From positions 992,001 to 1,056,000 of the forward strand of contig NZ_JACWIJ010000002.1 of the NCBI RefSeq assembly GCF_017811175.1: a DNA stretch of 64,000 nucleotides. The letters run 5' to 3'. The number at the start of each line of letters is the position of its first letter. Position 1 is the first letter of the stretch. The translations under genes were made by a program, and so were the position numbers. The stretch comes from Melaminivora jejuensis. GTDB lineage: Bacteria > Pseudomonadota > Gammaproteobacteria > Burkholderiales > Burkholderiaceae_C. Of this stretch, positions 10,075-18,497 are shown piece after piece. The notes beneath the pieces are model-generated. The model made no database searches. It saw nothing but the letters and a program-made list of their open reading frames with translations, and was not told the origin of the DNA.

Positions 10075-11397
10075 TCAGGCCGCAGCGGCGTGCAGGGCTT
10101 TGGCGGGAGTGCCTGCCTGCTTGCTGGGTTCAGTCCTGTTGTGGGCCAGGATGAAGTCGCGCACCTGGGGATAGACGATCTCGCGCCAGCGCCGGCCGCT
10201 GAAGATGCCGTAGTGTCCGGCGCCCTGGACTTCCAGGTGCTGGCGGTGCTTGGCGGCGATGCCGCTGCACAGCTCGTGCGCCGCCTGGGTCTGGCCGCTG
10301 CCGGAAATGTCGTCGAGTTCGCCCTCGACGGTCAGCAGGGCCGTGGTGGCGATGTCCTGGGGGCGCACGCGCTCCAGCGTGCCGCCGGGCGAGCGCACGT
10401 CCCAGGTGCCGTTCATCAGCTTGAAGTCCTGGAAGACCGTGCGGATGGTCTCCAGGTAGTAGTGCGCATCCATGTCGAGCACGGCGTTGTACTCGTCATA
10501 GAACTTGCGGTGTGCCTCGGCGCTGGCGTCGTCGCCCTGCACCAGGTTCTTGAAGTAGTCGTAGTGGCTGGTGGCGTGGCGATCCGGGTTCATGGCGATG
10601 AAGCCGGTGTGCTGCAGGAAGCCCGGATAGACCATGCGCCCGGCGCCCGGGAATTTGCTGGGCACGCGGTAGATCACGTTGTTCTCGAACCACTCGAAGC
10701 TGCGCTGCGTGGCCAGGTCGTTGACCGCCGTGGGCGAGCGCCGCGCATCGATGGGGCCGCCCATCATGGTCATGGACAGCGGCGTGCTCTCGCCCCGGCT
10801 GGCCATCAGCGAAATGGCGGCCAGCACCGGCACCGTGGGCTGGCACACGCTCATCACATGGCAGTTGCCGTACTTGCCCTGCAGGTGGCGGATGAAGTCC
10901 TGCACGTAGTTGACGTAGTCATCGAGGTGGAAGTCTCCCTCGGACAGCGGCACGGTGCGGGCGTTCTTCCAGTCGGTGATATAGACCTTGTGGCCGCTGA
11001 GCATGGTGCGCACCGTCTCGCGCAGCAGCGTGGCGTAGTGCCCCGACAGCGGCGCGACGACCAGCACCACGGGCTGGTTCTTGAGCTCGTTCAAGGTGGC
11101 GGGATCGTCAGAAAAACGCTTGAAGCGACGCAGCTCGCAAAAGGGCCGCTCGATCTCCACCCGCTCGTGGATGGCCACCTCGACGCCATCGACCTCGACG
11201 GAGCGGATGCCGAATTCGGGCTTTTCGTAATCCTTGCCGAGCCGGTACAGCAGCTCGTAGCCAGCCGACAGCCGATGGGCGGCCTGGGTCTGGCAAAACG
11301 GGTTGTGCGGGTTGCTGTAGAACTTCGCCGTGGCCTGTGCCAGGTCGGTAAAGGGCTCCATCAGGGCGCGCTGGGTCTCGAAAAGTGTATACAACAT
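10075..11397 (-). CDS. phaZ: Intracellular polyhydroxyalkanoate depolymerase
   Basis: Mobilises stored PHB granules by hydrolysing the native polymer. It matches the PhaZ1 family of Cupriavidus over its whole length: YELLYRLGK, PVVLVVAPLSGHYATLLRETVR, and the active-site segment VMSVCQPTVPVLAAISLM, where a cysteine replaces the usual lipase-box serine. Further matches are MMGGPIDARRSPTAVN and the C-terminal GHYGIFSGRRWRE with the catalytic His. The start is placed at ATG 11397 (MLYTLFE), the family N-terminus; nine more in-frame codons lie upstream. Together with phaA and phaB in this window it indicates an active PHB cycle. A candidate PHB-regulator site lies 15 bp upstream of the start. Confidence 0.93.
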   Translation of the reverse strand: MLYTLFETQRALMEPFTDLAQATAKFYSNPHNPFCQTQAAHRLSAGYELLYRLGKDYEKPEFGIRSVEVDGVEVAIHERVEIERPFCELRRFKRFSDDPATLNELKNQPVVLVVAPLSGHYATLLRETVRTMLSGHKVYITDWKNARTVPLSEGDFHLDDYVNYVQDFIRHLQGKYGNCHVMSVCQPTVPVLAAISLMASRGESTPLSMTMMGGPIDARRSPTAVNDLATQRSFEWFENNVIYRVPSKFPGAGRMVYPGFLQHTGFIAMNPDRHATSHYDYFKNLVQGDDASAEAHRKFYDEYNAVLDMDAHYYLETIRTVFQDFKLMNGTWDVRSPGGTLERVRPQDIATTALLTVEGELDDISGSGQTQAAHELCSGIAAKHRQHLEVQGAGHYGIFSGRRWREIVYPQVRDFILAHNRTEPSKQAGTPAKALHAAAA

Positions 11398-11411
11398 GGC
11401 ATGTAAAAGGT

Positions 11412-11424
11412 TGTTGCAGTGCAA
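11412..11424 (+). promoter_or_regulatory. Candidate PhbF/PhaR operator upstream of phaZ
   Basis: TGTTGCAGTGCAA fits the TGnTGCnnnGCAA consensus I recall for the PHB regulator PhbF of Herbaspirillum, and its core TTGCA-g-TGCAA is a perfect palindrome. It sits 15-27 bp upstream of the phaZ start, where a repressor would block transcription or initiation. The consensus is from memory; binding is inference. Confidence 0.45.
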
Positions 11425-11547
11425 TATAGCAGTAACGTCTGCGAATTGCTGTGCGGGGTGAATCGGCTGGTGCGGGACAACAACAGGATTGACAGATGTT
11501 GATGATGCTATTTTTGCGATAGCGCCTTACGCTGATCTGTCGGTGTT

Positions 11548-12630
11548 TTACGCGTGTTTTGATGGTGAATTGGCTTGCAGCCATGTCTCGAAGGCCTCAC
11601 GCGCACTGTTGCGCAGCGCACGCTGGAACGCGGCCTTGTCCTGCAGGTACAGGCAGTGGCGCATCATGGTGAAAGCGTTGAAGCCGCCCTGGCGGTTGAC
11701 GCTCTCATGGTGCTGGCGATAGCGCTTGACGGTGCCCAGCGTGCTGCGCATCAGGCTGTTGAACTGGGCGCGCGTCAGGCCGGGCGCCCAGCCGTGGATT
11801 TCATCGACGAAGTGATCGACCCGCACCGGATCGAAATCGTGCTCCGGAAAGAAGTGCTGCGCGGTGCGCAGGAAGGTGAAGGCATTGAGCCGGGCTGAAG
11901 AACTGGAGCTGCTGCGCCCGGCGCTGTCCTGCGCCTCCTGACCCTCCTGTGGCTCGGCGCTGGCGCTGCGCAACTCGGCCTCAGTGGCATCGCGAATCTG
12001 GCTGAACTCCCGGTCGGCCAGCTCGAACAAGGCCGACAGCACGTTGATGCGTCGCTTGAGCTCGGCCGGGATGGATTTTTTGTACTTGATGCGGTGATCG
12101 AGCACGCTCCAGGCGTCCTGGATGATGGTGCGCACCTGCAGCTCGAAGGGGCGGTCGGCGTGGCTGGGCAGCGGCTGCGCCTGCACCAGCGCCGCCGGCT
12201 TCAGGCGTAAGTCCAAGTGCAGCCCCTTGTAGCCGAAGGACGATTCCGTGCCCTGCATGGCGCCGGCCTTGTCGGTCACGTCGATCACATCGAAGTGCTG
12301 GCCCACGATGGCCGCCACCTTGGCCAGCTCGTCCTCATACAGGCAGACCACACGCACGCCGATCAGGTCGGTGATGTGTTCCTGGATGCGGTAGGGCGCG
12401 CCGCCGTCCTCCAGCGCCGTGCGGTACTTGCGGGCGAACTTGCGCAGGCACTCCTCGCGATCCTTGACCCGGCCCTCGATCTTGGCGATCTCGACACCGC
12501 CGGCCTGCTGCAAAAGCGCCTGCAGCCGCGCCACATGCAGGGTGCAGGCCAGCTCCAGCGCGGCGCGCTCGCGGTCGTACCAGGCGAGGAAATCGGCCTC
12601 TTCAGGGCTGAGCCGGGCAGTTTCGGTCAT
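11548..12630 (-). CDS. RelA/SpoT-domain (p)ppGpp synthetase-like protein (small alarmone synthetase type)
   Basis: A 360-residue protein with a single RelA/SpoT synthetase domain and no HD hydrolase, TGS or ACT domain. Synthetase motifs are intact: RVKDREECLRKF (ATP-binding basic loop), DLIGVRVVCLYEDEL, FGYKGLHLDLRL, and ELQVRTIIQDAWSVLDHRIKYK (the E-x-Q-x-R-T and trailing His). A C-terminal helical region of about 150 residues of unknown role follows, with a Ser-rich linker (GRSSSSSSARL). It should make (p)ppGpp or a related alarmone, though specificity cannot be read off. It lies 35 bp downstream of dusA on the same strand and may be co-transcribed with it. Confidence 0.8.
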   Translation of the reverse strand: MTETARLSPEEADFLAWYDRERAALELACTLHVARLQALLQQAGGVEIAKIEGRVKDREECLRKFARKYRTALEDGGAPYRIQEHITDLIGVRVVCLYEDELAKVAAIVGQHFDVIDVTDKAGAMQGTESSFGYKGLHLDLRLKPAALVQAQPLPSHADRPFELQVRTIIQDAWSVLDHRIKYKKSIPAELKRRINVLSALFELADREFSQIRDATEAELRSASAEPQEGQEAQDSAGRSSSSSSARLNAFTFLRTAQHFFPEHDFDPVRVDHFVDEIHGWAPGLTRAQFNSLMRSTLGTVKRYRQHHESVNRQGGFNAFTMMRHCLYLQDKAAFQRALRNSAREAFETWLQANSPSKHA

Positions 12631-12665
12631 GGTGCGTGGGCGGATGGATGCGGCGTCACCCAGGC

Positions 12666-13612
12666 TCAGGGCCTGGTGCGCGCCAGGAGCATGACCTCGC
12701 GCGCTGGCAGATGTTTCAGGCGGTGGTCGCTCCAGACCTGGCGCCAGCGGCGCGCCCCGGTCAGGCCGTTGCGCAGGCCGAGCATGTGCCGGGCGATGGC
12801 CTGCCAGGGCGTGCCGTGGCTGCGGGCCTCGTGCTCCATGTAGATCACCATGGCTTCTTCGATCTCTTCGCGCGTGAGCGGGTTGGGCGCTGCGCCGAAG
12901 AACGCCTCATCCCAGCGCGCCAGCCACCAGGGGTTGTGGTAGGCCTCGCGCCCGACCATGACCCCATCGAGCAGTTGCAGTTGCTCATGCACCAGTGCAT
13001 CGGTGGCAATACCGCCGTTGATGGCCAGCGTGAGCGCCGGAAAGTCATGCCTGAGGCGGGCCACCACGTCGTAGCGCAGCGGCGGGATCTCGCGGTTTTC
13101 CTTGGGGCTCAGGCCCTTGAGCCAGGCATTGCGGGCATGGACGATGAAGACCTGGCAGCCGGCCTCGGCCACGGTGCCGATGAAGTCGCGCACGAAGCCG
13201 TAGTCCTCGCGCTGGTCGATGCCGATGCGGTGCTTGACGGTCACCGGCAGGGCCACCGCGTCGGCCATGGCCTTGACACAGTCGGCCACCAGTTGCGGTT
13301 CGTTCATCAGGCAGGCGCCAAAGGCGCCGCGCTGCACCCGCTCGCTGGGGCAGCCGCAGTTGAGGTTGACCTCGTCATAGCCCACTCGGCGGCCAGCCGG
13401 GCGCAGCGTGCCAGATCGGCAGGTTCGCTGCCGCCCAGCTGCAGGGCGACAGGGTGCTCGGCCTGGCCAAAGCGCAGATGGCGCTGCACATCGCCATGCA
13501 GCAGCGCGCCGGTGGTCACCATCTCGGTGTACAGGCGGGCGTGGCGGCTCAGCAGCCGGTGCAGGTGGCGGCAGTGCCGGTCCGTCCAGTCCAGCATGGG
13601 GGCAACCGACAT
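12666..13612 (-). CDS. dusA: tRNA-dihydrouridine(20/20a) synthase DusA, apparent one-base deletion
   Basis: FMN-dependent enzyme that reduces uridine in the tRNA D-loop. Residues 1-75 ([21 protein letters not shown]... to ARLAAEW) are in one frame and the rest ([26 protein letters not shown]... to the C-terminus) in another. The break is at the G-run near 13381-13384, where TGG-GGC-TAT is expected but one G is missing. The catalytic Cys (NLNCGCP) and [30 protein letters not shown] and INGGI blocks mark it as DusA. Its first 23 bases lie inside the 36-bp repeat that forms the island's left junction, so the island re-creates the start codon region. Whether the enzyme is functional depends on whether the deletion is real. 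Confidence 0.85.
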
Positions 13613-13625
13613 GCGCCACGGGCTG
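13590..13625 (+). repeat. Left attachment-site copy of the dusA-integrated island (36-bp direct repeat)
   Basis: These 36 bases, spanning the dusA start codon and first eight codons, are repeated exactly and in the same orientation at 56763-56798. Sequence diverges immediately outside the repeat on both sides. The adjacent tyrosine integrase gene begins 157 bp inside. dusA 5'-end integration is an established target for one family of prophage and genomic-island integrases. Confidence 0.9.
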
Positions 13626-13781
13626 CTAAGTTGTTGATTTATCTTAGTTTTTTCTTTTCTCATACATATTTTTCTGCGCCCCGTAGCATTCTTGAAGCAC
13701 CCGAAATCCCCCGAAAAACCCTGGAAAGCTTCTGCCGATGCTACATTGAGTGCTACAGCAAAGTCTTGTAGCACTGCAATC

Positions 13782-14831
13782 ATGGGCACTATCACAGCAC
13801 GAAAACGCAGCGACGGCACGACAGGGTACACGGCCCAAATCCGCATGAAAAACAAGGGCGTGATTGTGCATACCGAAGCGCAGACCTTCAGCAAGCGGGC
13901 CTTGGCGCAGGCATGGCTCAAGCGCAGGGAGGCAGAGTTGGAGGCCGCACGGTCAAGCGGGCAATTGGCCGTCGCTCCCCTGACCGTTGGAGAAATTCTC
14001 CAGGCCTACGTCGAGCAATCGACCGGAATCACGGAGTGGGGCAGATCCAAAAAAGCGGACATTGCCCGCCTCCAAACGGCAGGACTTGCTCAAAAAGATG
14101 CACGGCTGCTGACGGCAGCAGACCTGATCGAGCACGCCAAAAGGCGGCGGCTGAACGACGGGGCCGGGCCTGCCACGGTGCTGAACGATATAGTGTGGCT
14201 GCGTCAGGCGTTTTTGATGGCTGCAACCTTGCTCCACATCCAGCAGCCTTTGCTAGCGGTTGATGCCGCCAAAGTAGAGTTGATGCGCTCGCGGGTCATC
14301 GCCAAGGCTCAAAAGAGGAAACGCAGGCTGGCCACAGGAGAAGAAGAGCGCCTCATCGATTACTTCTCAAGCCGTGACAGGCGTAGCCAGATTCCAATGC
14401 TGGACATCATGCTTTTCGCGCTGCTCACTGCGAGACGGCAGGAGGAAATTTGCCGCTTGCGCTGGGAGGATGTTGATGAGGAAAAAGGCACAGGCTGGAT
14501 CGACGACGTGAAGCACCCCACTCAAAAAAGAGGCAATCGGCGCGAGTTCCGTATCCTGAGACCCGCCATGGAGATCATCATGCGCCAGCCGCGCGTTGCC
14601 GCTGAAGTGTTCCCCTATCAATCCAGGAGTGTGGGAGCCGCGTTCACGCGAGCGTGCAGGTTTCTGGATCTGCCAGATCTACATTTCCATGACCTGCGGC
14701 ACGAAGCAACCAGTCGGCTTTTTGAGAAGGGTTACAGCATACAGGAGGTGGCTCAGTTCACGTTGCATGATAGCTGGAGCACTCTCAAGATATACACCCA
14801 TCTTCGCCCTGACGCCATCCCAGAGCGGTAG
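13782..14831 (+). CDS. Tyrosine-type integrase of the dusA-targeting family
   Basis: Site-specific recombinase that integrates and excises the island. The start was chosen at ATG 13782 ([13 protein letters not shown]), which gives the usual N-terminal arm-binding beta-strand domain; the 30 upstream in-frame codons look non-coding. A SAM-like core-binding domain spans about residues 70-170 and the catalytic domain follows. The catalytic residues visible are Arg in [15 protein letters not shown], HxxR in [13 protein letters not shown], His in FTLHDSW, and the nucleophile Tyr in LKIYTHL. At 349 residues it is complete. Its position right inside the repeat at the 5' end of dusA identifies it as the island's own integrase, distinct from the Tn4371-type integrases at 35 and 48 kb. 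Confidence 0.9.
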   Translation: MGTITARKRSDGTTGYTAQIRMKNKGVIVHTEAQTFSKRALAQAWLKRREAELEAARSSGQLAVAPLTVGEILQAYVEQSTGITEWGRSKKADIARLQTAGLAQKDARLLTAADLIEHAKRRRLNDGAGPATVLNDIVWLRQAFLMAATLLHIQQPLLAVDAAKVELMRSRVIAKAQKRKRRLATGEEERLIDYFSSRDRRSQIPMLDIMLFALLTARRQEEICRLRWEDVDEEKGTGWIDDVKHPTQKRGNRREFRILRPAMEIIMRQPRVAAEVFPYQSRSVGAAFTRACRFLDLPDLHFHDLRHEATSRLFEKGYSIQEVAQFTLHDSWSTLKIYTHLRPDAIPER

Positions 14832-14832
14832 A

Positions 14833-14955
14833 TTATGCGCGCACGCGCTCCCAGTCCTGCTGGGCCTCGCGTTTTTTTCTGTCGATGTACTCGGCCAGTT
14901 TTTCCGCACTCACAAACCAAGGGCTGCGCTTTCCCCGAGTTTGTATGTAGGGATA
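14833..14955 (-). pseudogene. C-terminal fragment of a PrtN/excisionase-like regulator
   Basis: About 40 codons read YPYIQTRGKRSPWF and then SAEKLAEYIDRKKREAQ, the C-terminal form of small pyocin-activator PrtN-like proteins that often sit next to island integrases. The upstream part is replaced at 14956 by what looks like an IS terminus. It converges on the integrase, with 1 bp between the two stop codons. A role as recombination directionality factor or activator is inference from position. Confidence 0.45.
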
Positions 14956-15071
14956 GGCTTTGTTGCACAAATCGAGTTGCAGACGGCATGACCCCACCCC
15001 AGACGGATCTATGCCACGGCAGCCACTGGTACGGTTCGAGGACGACCGATCTGGCTGAAGCGATTCAGCAA
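14956..15071. mobile_element. Probable IS5-family terminus fragment
   Basis: The stretch begins with GGCTTTGTTGCACAAATC, which resembles IS903/IS5-group terminal repeats, and interrupts the PrtN-like gene. The next ~95 bp contain no intact gene and end where an IS3-type terminus begins. It may be the left remnant of the element whose transposase C-terminus survives at 16423-16541, with the interior lost when other elements inserted; that link is speculative. Confidence 0.35.
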
Positions 15072-15491
15072 TGACCTGCAACCCGCGGCCCGTACCAAGG
15101 CAATAGAGAAGAATCCGCGCAACTGAGAGGAAGCGCGATGCGCAAGAGCAGGTACACAGACGAACAGATCATTGGGTTCATCAAGCAGGCCGACGCCGGT
15201 ATGAGCGTGGTGGACTTGTGCCGCCGAGAGGGATTCAGCTCGGCAACCTTCTACAAGTGGCGAGCCAAGTTCGGCGGGATGGAGACCAGCGACGCCAGGC
15301 GGCTGCGCGATCTAGAAGCCGAGAACAACCGGCTCAAGAAGCTGCTGGCCGAGGCGGTGCTGGACAACGAGGCGCTGAAGGTGGCCTTCGGTGTAAAGCG
15401 CTGAGCCCACCGGCGAAGCGACGCGCGGTGGGCGAGATGTTGAAGGCGACTCCGATCAGCGAACGGCGCGCTTGCGCCTTGATAGGGCTGG
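15072..15491 (+). mobile_element. IS3-family (IS407-like) element, truncated in orfB
   Basis: The fragment starts with TGACCTGCAACCCGCGG, a typical IS3/IS407-type end, and carries intact orfA. About 30 codons of orfB follow in the -1 frame (SPPAKRRAVGEMLKATPISERRACALIGL) before the frame is cut at 15492 by the ISL3-type element. The remainder of orfB is not found on the far side, so an adjacent deletion accompanied or followed the insertion. Confidence 0.8.
15138..15404 (+). CDS. IS3-family transposase OrfA
   Basis: An 88-residue protein with the InsE/OrfA helix-turn-helix (YTDEQIIGFIKQADAG, then VDLCRREGFSSATFYKWRAKFG). A C-terminal leucine-zipper helix (RLRDLEAENNRLKKLLAEA) follows. In intact elements it binds the terminal repeats and is fused to OrfB by -1 frameshifting. 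Here OrfB is lost, so no active transposase can be made. A GAGAGGAAG Shine-Dalgarno precedes ATG 15138. Confidence 0.88.
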   Translation: MRKSRYTDEQIIGFIKQADAGMSVVDLCRREGFSSATFYKWRAKFGGMETSDARRLRDLEAENNRLKKLLAEAVLDNEALKVAFGVKR

Positions 15492-16422
15492 GGCTCCTCG
15501 TCGATTCGTGTGGATCCCAACACCCACAATTGGCCCCTGGGGCAACACTGAGTAGATCAGAAGAAAGAAGCAAACCGACATGACCGCAGGAGCAGGGATC
15601 GAGGCGTTGTTCACCACGGCACTGGGCCTGCAGCCGCCCTGGGAGGTGGTGCAGGTGCAGCTTGAGACGGCCCGCCGGCGCATCGACTTTGAAGTGCGCT
15701 GCAGCGCCAAGCGCCTGGCTTGCCCGCACTGCGGCCTGGCCGAGCAAGGCATCCACGACCGGCTGCGCCGCTGCTGGCGCCACCTGGACTTCTTTCAATA
15801 CGAAGCCTGGCTGCCAGGCCATGGACCAGGTGCGCACCAGCGAGTGGCGCAGCCACCCCAAGGCGGTCACGGAGGTCTTTGGTGACAAGGACAGCGAAAC
15901 CCGCAAGGGCTTGATGTGGGGCATGCGCAAGAACCCGCAGGGCTGGAGGGCCAGGCAAGCCGCCGCCATGCACTGGCTGCAGCGCTCGCATCTTCAGTCT
16001 GCCCGTGCCTGGCGCATGAAGATGAGTTTGCGTGAGGTGTACGCCAGGGCGCGTGAACACAACGATTCGGGCAGCGCGCAGCTTGAGCTCAGGCGCTGGC
16101 TCAGCTGGGCCAGGCGAAGCCGCCTGAAGCCCTTTGTGCGTCTGGCCAAGACCATCACCGAACACTTCGATGGCGTCGTGCGGGGGATGCTGGACAACCG
16201 CTCCAACGCCTATGTGGAGGCCATGAACGGGCTGCTGCAGCAGGTCAAGCGGGCGGCCCGGGGCTTTCGCACAGCCAAGAACTTCATCGCGATTGCGCAT
16301 CTGCGCATGGGCCGGCTCAAGGATTTGCCGCAAAGCCCATTCAAGATGGCTGAGCCTGGCAATGACACGGGCTACCGCCATGTGTAGTGCCTGTCAGATT
16401 CCACACGAATCGACGAGGAGCC
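15492..16422 (+). mobile_element. ISL3-family element, internally deleted, copy 1 (931 bp)
   Basis: Bounded by inverted repeats beginning GGCTCCTCGTCGATTCGTG at both ends. It encodes an ISL3 transposase with its middle missing. The N-terminal zinc-finger part (CPHCGLAEQGIHDRLRRCW) starts at 15580. The C-terminal DDE part (FGDKDSETRKGLMWGMRKNP... DNRSNAYVEAMNGLLQQ... to 16387) is in another frame, with about 180 codons absent between them. A second copy of identical length and deletion lies inverted at 31805-32735. No 8-bp target duplication is recognisable. Such a copy could move only with transposase supplied in trans. Confidence 0.85.
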
Positions 16423-16541
16423 GGAAATTACTGGTGCGCTACGAGAAGCTGGAGCACACGTTCCTCGCACTCAACCATCTCGCCGCCGCCATCATCGCGC
16501 TGCGGAAAATCCACCTGCCCGTTAATATTATTTACGGATAA
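16423..16541 (+). pseudogene. IS5-family transposase, C-terminal remnant
   Basis: In-frame codons read [16 protein letters not shown] and [12 protein letters not shown], ending NIIYG-stop. This is the characteristic C-terminus of an IS5-family transposase. It is cut off on its 5' side exactly at the right end of the ISL3-type element. No start or catalytic residues remain. Confidence 0.7.
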
Positions 16542-16563
16542 ATCCTTAGTAGCGATTGCGGGC

Positions 16564-16983
16564 TCAGGGCGCCAGGGTCAGCGTCACGTTGACGTTGCCG
16601 CGCGTGGCGTTGGAGTAGGGGCAGACCTGGTGCGCGGCGTCCACCAGGGCCTGGGCGGCGGCGCGCTCCATGCCGGGCAGGTGCACCTGCAGGCGCACGG
16701 CGATGCCATAGCCGCCGGTGATGGGGCCCAGGTCCACCTCGGCGTCCACGGCCACGTCCTGCGGCACGGCAATCTTCTGCATGCCGCCCACGGCCTTGAG
16801 TGCGCCGATGAAGCAGGCCGAGTAGCCGGCGGCGAACAACTGCTCGGGGTTGGTGCCGGTACCCGAGGTGCCGGGCGAGGACAGTTTCACATCCAGGCGC
16901 CCGTCGTCGGTGCGCGAGGCGCCGTCGCGGCCCCCGGTGGTGTGGGCGCGGGCGGTGTAGAGGACTTTGTCGAGGGTGGCCAT
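16564..16983 (-). CDS. ohr: Organic hydroperoxide reductase Ohr
   Basis: Thiol-dependent peroxidase of the Ohr/OsmC family, 139 residues, that detoxifies organic and fatty-acid hydroperoxides in the cytoplasm. Both catalytic cysteines are in canonical contexts: [13 protein letters not shown] (peroxidatic) and [13 protein letters not shown] (resolving). [14 protein letters not shown] and the N-terminal [13 protein letters not shown] place it in the Ohr rather than the OsmC branch. It lies 53 bp downstream of its regulator gene ohrR and should be co-transcribed. Composition is host-like, so the pair may have been captured from a related chromosome. Confidence 0.93.
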   Translation of the reverse strand: MATLDKVLYTARAHTTGGRDGASRTDDGRLDVKLSSPGTSGTGTNPEQLFAAGYSACFIGALKAVGGMQKIAVPQDVAVDAEVDLGPITGGYGIAVRLQVHLPGMERAAAQALVDAAHQVCPYSNATRGNVNVTLTLAP

Positions 16984-17036
16984 GGTGCTTTCCTTTGCGG
17001 GTGGTGCCCGGTGCGGGCGGGGTTGAATCGGTGGGT

Positions 17037-17501
17037 TCAGGCCTGGCCGAGCTGGGCGCGCAGGGCCTGGAGCTGGCGCGTGAGCGCCTGCAGTTCAGGC
17101 AGGGCGGTACGGCTGCTGCGCAGCACGCAGGCGGGCACGCTCTCGGCGTCGTCGCGCAGCGCGCGGCCCCGGGGGGTGAGGGTGATGCGCACGCGGCGCT
17201 CGTCCTGCGGGTCGCGCTGGCGCGCGACCAGGCCCGAGGCTTCGAGGCGCTTGAGCAGCGGCGTCAGCGTGCCGGAGTCGAGGAACAGGCGCTCGCCAAG
17301 CTCGGACACCGTGGGGCCGTCCTGCTCCCAGAGCACCAGCATCACCAGGTACTGCGGGTAGGTCAGGCCGATGGCATCGAGCAGCGGCTTGTAGAGCTTG
17401 GTCATCGCCAGCGAGGTCGAGTACAGCGCAAAGCACACCTGGTTGTCGAGCTGCAGGAGGGGCGGGCTGGGACGGTCGGCGGTGTATGCGGCGGCGGGCA
17501 T
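17037..17501 (-). CDS. ohrR: MarR-family peroxide-sensing repressor OhrR
   Basis: Dimeric winged-helix repressor of ohr. The start was chosen at ATG 17501 ([11 protein letters not shown]); 12 upstream in-frame codons run into the operator palindrome and look non-coding. The reactive cysteine is present in [11 protein letters not shown] near the N-terminus, followed by [43 protein letters not shown] (the DNA-binding helices) and the wing [16 protein letters not shown]. Oxidation of that cysteine releases DNA in this family. A near-perfect palindrome 19 bp upstream is the likely operator, so the gene should repress itself and the downstream ohr. Confidence 0.92.
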   Translation of the reverse strand: MPAAAYTADRPSPPLLQLDNQVCFALYSTSLAMTKLYKPLLDAIGLTYPQYLVMLVLWEQDGPTVSELGERLFLDSGTLTPLLKRLEASGLVARQRDPQDERRVRITLTPRGRALRDDAESVPACVLRSSRTALPELQALTRQLQALRAQLGQA

Positions 17502-17519
17502 GGGGTGAATTATGGCGAG

Positions 17520-17545
17520 CAATTCAATTGTGCGCAATTGAATTG
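17520..17545. promoter_or_regulatory. OhrR operator palindrome
   Basis: An 11-bp-arm perfect inverted repeat (CAATTCAATTG, 4-nt centre TGCG, CAATTGAATTG) lies 19 bp upstream of the ohrR start. It carries the AATT-rich half-sites typical of OhrR boxes. Peroxide-inducible autoregulation of ohrR-ohr is the straightforward reading. Confidence 0.75.
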
Positions 17546-17621
17546 AAAAAACGTGGTCCGTGGTGTGGGATTGGCGCGGGGGTGGTGGCCTGCAGGCGCG
17601 CTGGCGCGCCTGGCTGCGTGT

Positions 17622-18451
17622 TCAGCGCCCGCTGAACTGCGCGGGCCGCCGTTCGACAAACGCGCGCACCCCTTCGGCGGCATCCGCGCTGTTGGCCAAC
17701 TGCTTTTGCACAGGGACGAAGTCCGCCACTGCCGCCGCCGGTCCTTGCTCGATCGCCTTGAGCACATTGAGCCGGGTGGCCACCACCGCCAGCGGCGCTT
17801 GGGCGGCGATGCGCCGGGCGATGGCCAGCGCCTCGTCCAGCTCCTGCCCGGCAGGAACCACCTTCTGCACGAAATTCAGGCGCAAGGCCTCGGCGCTGTC
17901 GAACTCGTCGGCGGTCAGCAGGTGCAGCAGCGCATTGCCGGCGCCGGCACGCTCGGCCATGCGCAGCGTGGCGCCGCCTGTGGCCATGATGCCGCGCTGC
18001 ACCTCCATCTGCGAGAAGCGGCAGTTGTCCGCTGCCACCACGATGTCTGCGCCCAGCATGAGCTCAATGCCCACCGTGAAGCAAATGCCCTTGACGGCCA
18101 CCACCATGGGTTTGGTGCGCCGCCGGTAGCCGGGCTGGCCGAAGTCGTGCGGCTCCACCAGGCCTTCGGGAATGGCCTTTTCGCCGCGCTGCAGATAGGC
18201 GGTGACGGCGGGCAGGTCCAGGCCCCCGTGAAATGGTCGCCAAATGCATGCAGCACACCCACGCGCAGCTCCGGGTCGTCGTCCAGGCGCGTATACGCCT
18301 CGGCCAGTTGGCGGAACATGGCAGGCGTCCAGCCGTTGCGTTTTGCCGGACGGTTGATGCCGATCAGCAGAATGTGTCCGAGCACCTGGGTGTCGATGCA
18401 GCCTTCCGGCGGCGGGACGGTGGGAGGGGCGATGGCCAAGGCGAAAGACAT
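17622..18451 (-). CDS. Enoyl-CoA hydratase/isomerase (crotonase family), apparent one-base deletion
   Basis: Crotonase-fold enzyme acting on acyl-CoA intermediates. ATG 18451 (MSFALAIAPP) has an AAGGA site. The first frame runs to GDHFTG; the rest (LDLPAVTAYLQRG..., then KPMVVAVKGICFTVGIELMLGADIVVAADNCRFSQME...) is in another frame. One missing G in the run near 18219-18223 explains the break. The oxyanion-hole segment (KGICFTVGIELML) and the downstream acidic region are recognisable. It follows the acyl-CoA ligase gene by 46 bp on the same strand, so the two probably form a short acyl-CoA catabolic operon. The substrate is unknown. Confidence 0.8.
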
Positions 18452-18497
18452 GGTTCGGAAATCCTTTTCGTGCAGGCGGGCGGGCGGCGGGACTGCG

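Noticed and set aside
10054..11406. A 450-codon plus-strand frame
   Set aside because: Antisense to phaZ, which is recognisable along its full length.
15492..16422. ISL3 transposase split by a simple frameshift
   Set aside because: About 180 codons between the zinc finger and the catalytic part are absent, so it is an internal deletion rather than a one-base error; the second copy shows the same deletion.
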